5,669 nucleotides of DNA from an uncultured Microbacterium sp. GTDB lineage: Bacteria > Actinomycetota > Actinomycetes > Actinomycetales > Microbacteriaceae. The DNA lies in contig CANSLE010000172.1 of the NCBI GenBank assembly GCA_947647645.1, positions 1 to 5,669 of the forward strand, given 5' to 3'. The translations under genes and the position numbers were made by a program. Below the pieces are notes generated by a model, which worked only from the letters and a program-made list of their open reading frames with translations, was not told the origin of the DNA and ran no database searches. Below are positions 1-5,669 of this stretch, in pieces. Numbering within the stretch: the first letter of the stretch is position 1; each line of letters begins with the position of its first letter.

Positions 1-708
1 GCGCAGGAGGTCGACGGCCGGCGCACCGGCGCGCCGTGAGAGTGCGAGGACCGCGTCGACCTCGGAGTCGACCTGGCCGGCCCCGGCATCCTGCACCGCA
101 GCGAGGGCACGGTCGACGGAGACGCCGCCCGACAGGGCGATCGCGACGACGTCGGCGGGGATACCCGCGAGGCGCGCGTCGGGCTGTGCCCGTGCGACGA
201 TCCGCGCCGTCCATCGACGGGCGACGAGCATCAGCGCCGCACCACCGAGTGCGCAGACGATCCCGACCGGCTGCGTGAGCACCGCCGTCACGTCGAATCC
301 GAGGGCCACGCCCAGCAGCACCGCGACGAGCGGCAGCCAGGCCACGAGACGAGCCGTTGCCGCGGGATCGGCGAGCGCCACCGCCACGTCGTCGCGAGCC
401 TCCTGCGCCGCGCGCAGGGCGTCGGCGAAGCACCGCAGGCTGGACGCGAGCGGAGCGCCCACGGTCTCGGCGACGCGCCAGGCGACCGCCACGTCGGCCC
501 AGGCTCCGCCGAGCCGCCGCATCTCCGTCGCCAGGTCGCCGCTCCCTGTCTGCACGGTCAGACGCCGCGCCACAGGATCGCCGCTGTCGGCCATCACCTG
601 CCACGCACGGCCGGGCGCGAGACCTGCCTCGAGCAGGACCGCGAGCTTCTGGATGGTGGCCGCCGGATCGGTCCCAGGCTCCGTCGGCGCAACGCGTCGG
701 CGGATCAT
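1..708 (-). CDS. tadB: TadB-like type II secretion system F-family membrane protein (3' end missing)
   Basis: This is an inner-membrane platform protein of a Tad/Flp pilus secretion system, which works with the TadA ATPase to assemble pilin. I translated it by hand because the frame stays open to the window edge: 236 codons are visible and no stop is reached. Residues about 17-116 look like a T2SSF domain, with the KLAVLLEAGLAPGRAW helix and a WRVAETVGAPL segment typical of the family. Two hydrophobic stretches follow at about 121-138 and 147-163. Residues from about 182 (IPADVVAIALSGGVSVDRAL) look like the start of a second T2SSF-type helical bundle, cut by the edge. The ATG at 708-706 overlaps the tadA stop (707-705) as ATGA, so translation is probably coupled and the start is well fixed. 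Family assignment is strong. Whether it is a pure TadB or a TadB/TadC-like double-domain protein cannot be decided here. Confidence 0.88.
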   Translation of the reverse strand, partial: MIRRRVAPTEPGTDPAATIQKLAVLLEAGLAPGRAWQVMADSGDPVARRLTVQTGSGDLATEMRRLGGAWADVAVAWRVAETVGAPLASSLRCFADALRAAQEARDDVAVALADPAATARLVAWLPLVAVLLGVALGFDVTAVLTQPVGIVCALGGAALMLVARRWTARIVARAQPDARLAGIPADVVAIALSGGVSVDRALAAVQDAGAGQVDSEVDAVLALSRRAGAPAVDLLR

Positions 709-1817
709 GTCATCGTCTCCATGCGGAGCCGGCCGTCCTCGTCCAGGGCGGGCTGCGCGAACCCCGCGAGCCTCCGGATGCCGTCCCCTCCACGCTCGAC
801 GTGCACGACGACCCCGATGGCGCTCACGACCTGGCGGGCGATCGCGCGGTCATCCATCCCGGCCAGTGCGCCGAGCGCCTCCAGCCGGGCGGGCAGGTCG
901 CGGATGCTGCCGACGTGCACCGTGCCCGCGCCGCCATCGTGCCCGGTGTTCAACGCGGTGAGGAGCTCGCGGACCTCCTCCCCGCGGCATTCGCCGACGA
1001 CGAGGCGGTCCGGCCGCATACGCAGTGCTTCTCGGACCAGGCGCGCGAGTGAGACGGAGCCCGCGCCCTCGAGGTTGGGCTGTCGCGCCTCGAGCCGCAC
1101 GTGGTGGGGGTGGCGCACGCGGAGCTCGGCCACATCCTCGATCGTCACGATACGTTCGTGGACGGGGACGCACCCGAGCAGCGCCGAGAGCAGCGTGGTC
1201 TTGCCGGCCCCCGTCGCGCCGGAGACGAGGACGTTCTGACGGGTCGTCACGAGCGCTTCGAGGCGACGGCGGGTGACGACGTCGCAGAGGCCGCTGCGCA
1301 CGAGGTTGTCGAGGTCGGGGACGTCGATCTGCGGCAGGCGGATGGAGATGGCCGCGCCCGAGCACGCGACCGGTGGGAGGACCGCGTGCACCCGTGCCCC
1401 GTGCTCCCAGCGGACGTCGACGACGGGGGTGGCGTCGTCGAGATGTCGTCCGCCGATGCCGATGAGCGCCACGGCGAGCGATCGGAGGTCGTCGGCCGCC
1501 GCCTGCCAGCCCTCCACCGGCTCGACCCCGCGCCCGCGGTCGACGAAGAGACCGTCGACGCCGTTGATGAACACGTCGGTGACCTCGGGATCGCTCAGCA
1601 GGTGCCGGAGCGGATCGAGCGCGGGATGGTCGGGGATCCTCCGCCGCTGCGAGCGCCGCAGGCCCGCGCGTGCCGGCGACTCCGACGTCGCGGTGTCGCT
1701 CCACGGTTCCGCGGGCGCACGTGCGCCCGCTCCGTCCGTGCCGAACGCGCCGGAGCGCCGGACGGCCTCCGGGGCCGCGCGTGCCTGACGGCGGCGGACG
1801 ATGAACGGCTCGGACAT
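705..1817 (-). CDS. tadA: TadA-family secretion/pilus assembly ATPase
   Basis: This is a cytoplasmic hexameric ATPase of the type II/IV secretion superfamily (370 aa) that powers assembly of Tad/Flp pili. Residues 1-60 are Arg/Ala-rich and probably disordered. The N-terminal domain includes VFINGVDGLFVDRG (82-95). The Walker A motif is GATGAGKTT (200-208). An Asp-box-like IVTIEDVAEL lies at 223-232, the Walker B segment LVVGE at 272-276 and the His box TGHDGGAGTVH at 291-301. All catalytic motifs are intact, and the length fits actinobacterial members. The start is ATG 1817-1815: an in-frame TAG lies only 12 bases upstream, no Shine-Dalgarno sequence is visible, and a -10-like box sits where a leaderless transcript would need it. 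It overlaps the following tadB by ATGA. No CpaE/Ssd-like gene, which often precedes tadA in actinobacteria, is present in the 386 bases upstream. Confidence 0.95.
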   Translation of the reverse strand: MSEPFIVRRRQARAAPEAVRRSGAFGTDGAGARAPAEPWSDTATSESPARAGLRRSQRRRIPDHPALDPLRHLLSDPEVTDVFINGVDGLFVDRGRGVEPVEGWQAAADDLRSLAVALIGIGGRHLDDATPVVDVRWEHGARVHAVLPPVACSGAAISIRLPQIDVPDLDNLVRSGLCDVVTRRRLEALVTTRQNVLVSGATGAGKTTLLSALLGCVPVHERIVTIEDVAELRVRHPHHVRLEARQPNLEGAGSVSLARLVREALRMRPDRLVVGECRGEEVRELLTALNTGHDGGAGTVHVGSIRDLPARLEALGALAGMDDRAIARQVVSAIGVVVHVERGGDGIRRLAGFAQPALDEDGRLRMETMT

Positions 1818-1829
1818 GGTTCGACGCTA
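1818..1829 (-). promoter_or_regulatory. Candidate leaderless promoter of tadA (-10 box)
   Basis: Read on the minus strand, TAGCGT (1829-1824) is followed by six bases (CGAACC) and then the tadA ATG. This fits the TAnnnT -10 element of actinobacterial promoters and places the transcription start at or next to the A of the ATG. There is no purine-rich Shine-Dalgarno tract in between. No convincing -35 hexamer is seen 16-18 bases upstream, which is common for leaderless actinobacterial promoters. The TAG of the box is also the in-frame stop that rules out a longer TadA. Confidence 0.55.
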
Positions 1830-1925
1830 GAGGCGCGGCCACCGCAGGTCTGGGCGCGCACGGGCATCCGTGGACAGAGCGCGTCGTCGCGCATCTGGGG
1901 AGGAGCCTCCGTCGGCCCTCCCGGG

Positions 1926-1969
1926 AAAGAGTGAAGGCGGCATCCCATAGGGGGAGATGGGATGCCGCC
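1926..1969 (-). terminator. Intrinsic terminator formed by hairpin 2 of the sRNA
   Basis: A perfect 13-bp inverted repeat, GGCGGCATCCCAT (1936-1948) and its complement (1957-1969), with an 8-base loop. On the minus strand it is followed by TTCACTCTTT, a moderately T-rich run. On the plus strand the flanking sequence (ACGCGACA) has no T tract, so the orientation is minus. It would end the sRNA and also shield tadA from read-through. Confidence 0.65.
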
Positions 1970-2029
1970 ACGCGACATCCCGGAATCGGGGGTGGTCGGG
2001 AGTCGCGCTGCCTGAATCGAAGTTCGGCC
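1926..2029 (-). ncRNA. 6C-like small RNA (two C-loop hairpins)
   Basis: Read on the minus strand, two stem-loops stand almost back to back, separated by one base. Hairpin 1 pairs 2007-2002 with 1976-1971 and 2001-1997 with 1982-1978, with base 1977 bulged; its 14-base loop is ACCACCCCCGATTC. Hairpin 2 pairs 1969-1957 with 1948-1936, a perfect 13-bp stem with loop CTCCCCCT. It is followed by a T-rich tail (1935-1926), as for an intrinsic terminator. Two adjacent hairpins with C-run loops are the hallmark of the actinobacterial 6C RNA family, although the runs here are five C rather than the usual six or more. In M. tuberculosis the 6C RNA B11 lies beside the tad-linked gene Rv3660c, and here the RNA is upstream of tadA. 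A -10-like TATGCT at 2041-2036 would start a transcript near 2029, about 104 nt long. The ends are inferred. The C-rich loops are thought to pair with G-rich mRNA sites. Confidence 0.8.
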
Positions 2030-2035
2030 GGATCG

Positions 2036-2064
2036 AGCATACGCAGCCAGGTGCTCCCGCTCCA
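2036..2064 (-). promoter_or_regulatory. Candidate promoter of the 6C-like sRNA
   Basis: On the minus strand, TATGCT (2041-2036) matches the TAnnnT -10 pattern. The hexamer TGGAGC lies 17 bases upstream and matches TTGACA at three positions. A start 6-7 bases after the -10 box would fall near 2029, giving a roughly 20-base leader before hairpin 1 and an RNA of about 100 nt, in line with known 6C RNAs. This is a pattern match only. Confidence 0.45.
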
Positions 2065-2065
2065 G

Positions 2066-2094
2066 CCGAAACGGCGTGTCGAGACCGATATATA
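2066..2094 (+). promoter_or_regulatory. Candidate upstream promoter of acsA
   Basis: The AT-rich stretch ATATATA (2088-2094) stands out in very GC-rich DNA. On the plus strand TATATA (2089-2094) can serve as a -10 box, with CCGAAA 17 bases upstream as a weak -35 (three of six consensus positions). The start would be near 2101, leaving an untranslated leader of about 100 bases. Because TATATA is its own complement, the same bases could also act on the minus strand, so direction is uncertain. Confidence 0.35.
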
Positions 2095-2110
2095 GGTGGA
2101 AGCACTGTCC

Positions 2111-2126
2111 CCACTTCCGGAGGTGG
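2111..2126. promoter_or_regulatory. Imperfect dyad between the two acsA promoter candidates
   Basis: CCACTTCCGGAGGTGG is a 16-base near-palindrome in which seven of eight positions pair and the eighth is T/G. It sits between the two candidate acsA -10 boxes, where an operator would be expected. I do not recognise it as the site of a named regulator. Confidence 0.3.
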
Positions 2127-2146
2127 TGTGGTGCGCCCGCCGTCGC

Positions 2147-2152
2147 TAGATT
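2147..2152 (+). promoter_or_regulatory. Candidate proximal -10 box of acsA
   Basis: TAGATT fits the TAnnnT pattern and lies in a locally AT-richer run (TAGATTTCGTGAAT). Transcription would begin near 2159, giving a leader of about 45 bases. No good -35 hexamer is found at 16-18 bases (TGGTGT at 17). It is an alternative to the TATATA promoter upstream, and the two may both be used. Confidence 0.35.
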
Positions 2153-2164
2153 TCGTGAATCGTC

Positions 2165-2179
2165 CGGGACACGGTCCCG
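2165..2179 (+). repeat. Short perfect inverted repeat in the acsA leader
   Basis: CGGGAC and GTCCCG flank the three bases ACG, giving a 6-bp stem that ends 11 bases before the AAGGAG ribosome binding site. If the proximal promoter is used, it sits at the 5' end of the mRNA and could stabilise it. As DNA it could equally be an operator half-site pair. No T tract follows, so it is not a terminator. Confidence 0.45.
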
Positions 2180-2203
2180 TCCCCGCCGCAAAGGAGCGCG
2201 CAG

Positions 2204-4174
<1,971 letters not shown>

Positions 4175-4216
4175 CTCTCACCGACGACCCGAGCACGGCA
4201 CAGGATGGTGGCGCGG

Positions 4217-4588
4217 TCAGGCGCCTCCGCCCTCCTGCGCCGCCCGGCGACGGCGGATCTCCGCCTCGAGCCGGGCCGCGTGCTCCTCACGCTCCAGGTC
4301 CGCGAGCTGCTGCTCCGTGCTGCGCGTCTCCCTCAGGCGGGATGCCGCGGCATCCGGCTCGCGCTCGCGCGACCACCGTCGCGGGTCGCCGAAACTCATG
4401 GCCTCCGGCGCCGGCGCCCACTCCCGCCCGAGGGCGAACCAGAGGATCGAGCCGACGAGCGGCAGCAGGACGATGAAGACGATCCAGGCGAACTTGGGCA
4501 GGTGGCGGACCTGGTCGTCACGGCGCGTGATCGCGTCGATCAGCGCCAGCACCATGATCACGAAGACGAGGAGAGCGAGGATCGGCAT
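4217..4588 (-). CDS. Small two-helix membrane protein with PLDc_N-type domain
   Basis: The product is a 123-aa membrane protein of unknown role. Transmembrane helix 1 spans about residues 1-19 (MPILALLVFVIMVLALID). After a charged loop (TRRDDQVRHLPK), helix 2 covers about 33-53 and ends in the conserved LPLVGSILWFALGRE, the pattern of the PLDc_N family. That family is found at the N-terminus of cardiolipin synthases and, as here, in small proteins without the HKD catalytic domain. Residues about 82-118 are rich in Arg, Glu and Ala and could form a helix or coiled coil on the cytoplasmic side. I chose ATG 4588 because the membrane helix then begins at the start, as in relatives; a GTG at 4612 would add eight residues. 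It follows the HtaA-domain gene by 27 bases (three from the GTG), so the two are probably cotranscribed. It converges on acsA with a gap of 42 bases, in which I see no clear terminator. Confidence 0.82.
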   Translation of the reverse strand: MPILALLVFVIMVLALIDAITRRDDQVRHLPKFAWIVFIVLLPLVGSILWFALGREWAPAPEAMSFGDPRRWSREREPDAAASRLRETRSTEQQLADLEREEHAARLEAEIRRRRAAQEGGGA

Positions 4589-4615
4589 GACATCCACTCT
4601 GTCGTCGCCCACGCG

Positions 4616-5669
4616 TCATCGCAACGCCTCCGCGCCCCTCCGCCGCCGCGACACCAGGCTGGTGACGACCGATCCCCCGGCTGCGAACAGCAGCGCCACG
4701 GCGCCGATCAGCACCCACCCCCACACCGGCAGCGCCGGCCCCTCGGCGTCCGCGGAGGCGCCGGACGCGGCGACCCCGTTGTCGCCGGGCAGCGCCTGCG
4801 CGGCGCAGTCGGTGACCGTGAGGGAGAAGGCGATCGGATCGAACGCCGTGCCCGCCGGGTAGTTCGGGAATGCCGCGGACCCTTCGGCCGTGATCGTCGT
4901 CGGCGCCCCCGTGACGGTGATCGTGCCGCCATCGCGCGTCACCTGCGTCCGAGCGAGGTCGATCTCGACGAAGGGCACCGCGCTGACCGTGACGACGTTG
5001 TCGGTACGCCCGGCGAGCGCGTCGTCCATCGTCACTCCCGAGACGTCGAGCAGCAGCTGCGCCCGGGTGTTGTCGACGAGACGGATGCGGGGGGTGCCGA
5101 CGGTGGTCCGTAGCAGCCCGCCGTGACCCGTGAACGTCACGGTCCCGGGGAAGTCGACCTGTCCGCTCATCGCCGCCAGATCGGCGGTGCCGGTTCCGGC
5201 ACGCCACTGGAAGGCGGGCGTGGCGTACGAGGCCCCTCCCGCCGTCGTCCACTCGCCGTGGGCGATCGAGCCGGAGATGTAGGAACGGAACGACTCCTTG
5301 AAGCCCCAGTCGATCGACGCATCCTGGACGGTGCAGCCGCTCACGGCCAGCGGCGCGAGCACCGTGATGGGAGCGCCCAGCGCGAGGTCCTTGCCCTGGA
5401 ACGTGAGCGTGTGCTCCCCCGGGGTCAAGGTCGCCGGGAGCAGGCCGCGCCATGTCGCCACGCCGCTGCCGTCGGCCGTCAGCGACTGCTCGAGCACGAC
5501 GGGCGTCGAGTAGACGACGACCTTGATGTCGGTCTCCCCCGGAGCGAAGCCAGCGCCCGACGCCGAGATCTCGCCACCGGCAGGCACGCCGCCGGCGTAC
5601 TTCGCGTCGATCGTGAGGCCCGTCCGCGACGGCGCGTCCGCGGGGGGCGCCCACGCGGCGACGGCGCTC
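4616..5669 (-). CDS. Ig-like and HtaA-domain membrane-anchored surface protein, probable heme binder (5' end missing)
   Basis: This is a cell-surface protein predicted to take part in heme capture. The frame is open to the right edge, so 350 residues are visible and the signal peptide lies outside; the in-frame GTG at 5587 is internal. Visible residues about 18-108 form an Ig-like repeat (GEISASGAGFAPGETDIKVVVYSTPV; GEHTLTFQG). The HtaA domain follows at about 115-288, with the signature WGFKESFRSYISGSIAHGE and FPGTVTFTGHGG. Tyr130 and His182 (visible numbering) sit at the places of the heme-ligand Tyr and its partner His of corynebacterial HtaA. Cys112 and Cys288 are the only visible cysteines and flank the domain, so they may form a disulfide. 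A Gly/Ala/Ser/Asp-rich linker leads to a C-terminal helix at about 315-338 and a RRRR stop-transfer tail. There is no LPxTG motif, so it is membrane-anchored rather than sortase-linked. No Hmu/Hta transporter genes are in view. Confidence 0.88.
   Translation of the reverse strand, partial: SAVAAWAPPADAPSRTGLTIDAKYAGGVPAGGEISASGAGFAPGETDIKVVVYSTPVVLEQSLTADGSGVATWRGLLPATLTPGEHTLTFQGKDLALGAPITVLAPLAVSGCTVQDASIDWGFKESFRSYISGSIAHGEWTTAGGASYATPAFQWRAGTGTADLAAMSGQVDFPGTVTFTGHGGLLRTTVGTPRIRLVDNTRAQLLLDVSGVTMDDALAGRTDNVVTVSAVPFVEIDLARTQVTRDGGTITVTGAPTTITAEGSAAFPNYPAGTAFDPIAFSLTVTDCAAQALPGDNGVAASGASADAEGPALPVWGWVLIGAVALLFAAGGSVVTSLVSRRRRGAEALR

Noticed and set aside
1900..1913. A GGAGG-CT-CCTCC inverted repeat (minus strand) between the sRNA and tadA
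   Set aside because: The two-base spacer makes it too tight for a stable hairpin, and it is too far from tadA to be its ribosome binding site.
1827..2114. A 95-codon minus-strand open frame across the intergenic region
   Set aside because: It lacks a ribosome binding site, runs through both strong hairpins and has no recognisable protein features. The RNA interpretation explains the sequence better.
4175..4216. A bidirectional terminator between acsA and the convergent small gene
   Set aside because: No stem of useful length and no T tract are visible in the 42-base gap.
4721..4730. A sortase LPxTG signal before the C-terminal membrane helix of the HtaA protein
   Set aside because: The sequence there reads LPVWG, without Thr in the fourth position, and is immediately at the helix. 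A plain membrane anchor fits better.
4205..5113. A 302-codon plus-strand open frame opposite the small membrane protein and HtaA genes
   Set aside because: It is an Arg-rich antisense shadow typical of GC-rich DNA. The minus-strand genes have clear domains, membrane helices and sensible codon use.
5585..5587. GTG as the start of the HtaA-domain protein
   Set aside because: The frame continues without a stop to the right edge and the Ig-like repeat begins upstream of this codon, so the GTG is an internal valine.

Overview
The window is very GC-rich, and its genes have the G/C-ending codon use of a high-GC actinobacterium. Several features point to Actinobacteria, most likely Microbacteriaceae and perhaps Microbacterium: a Tad-type ATPase/TadB pair, an HtaA-domain surface protein with an Ig-like repeat and a C-terminal membrane anchor, a leaderless gene start, and a structured intergenic RNA resembling the actinobacterial 6C sRNA. 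The genus is an inference from style, not from a marker gene.

Left part (1-1817, minus strand): two translationally coupled genes of a Tad (tight adherence, Flp-type pilus) secretion system. tadA (ATPase) is followed by tadB (inner-membrane platform protein), which runs off the left edge. The tadA stop and tadB start share an ATGA overlap. tadA appears to be leaderless.

Divergent intergenic region (1818-2203): it contains a convincing candidate for a small RNA on the minus strand. Two adjacent strong stem-loops, each with a run of five C in its loop, are followed by a T-rich stretch, and a plausible -10 box lies upstream. This matches the architecture of the 6C RNA family. In Mycobacterium tuberculosis the 6C RNA (B11) lies just upstream of the tad-linked gene Rv3660c, so the position supports the call. 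The same region carries the tadA promoter, two candidate acsA promoters, an imperfect dyad and a short perfect palindrome near the acsA start.

Centre (2204-4174, plus strand): a complete acetyl-CoA synthetase gene (acsA) with every signature motif and a good ribosome binding site. It makes acetyl-CoA from acetate and is probably a single-gene transcript.

Right part (4217-5669, minus strand): a probable two-gene unit convergent with acsA. The first gene (cut by the right edge, N-terminus missing) encodes an Ig-like plus HtaA-domain, membrane-anchored surface protein predicted to bind heme. The second encodes a small two-helix membrane protein with a PLDc_N-type domain and a charged C-terminal helix. 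The left and right halves are functionally unrelated, apart from both concerning the cell surface.
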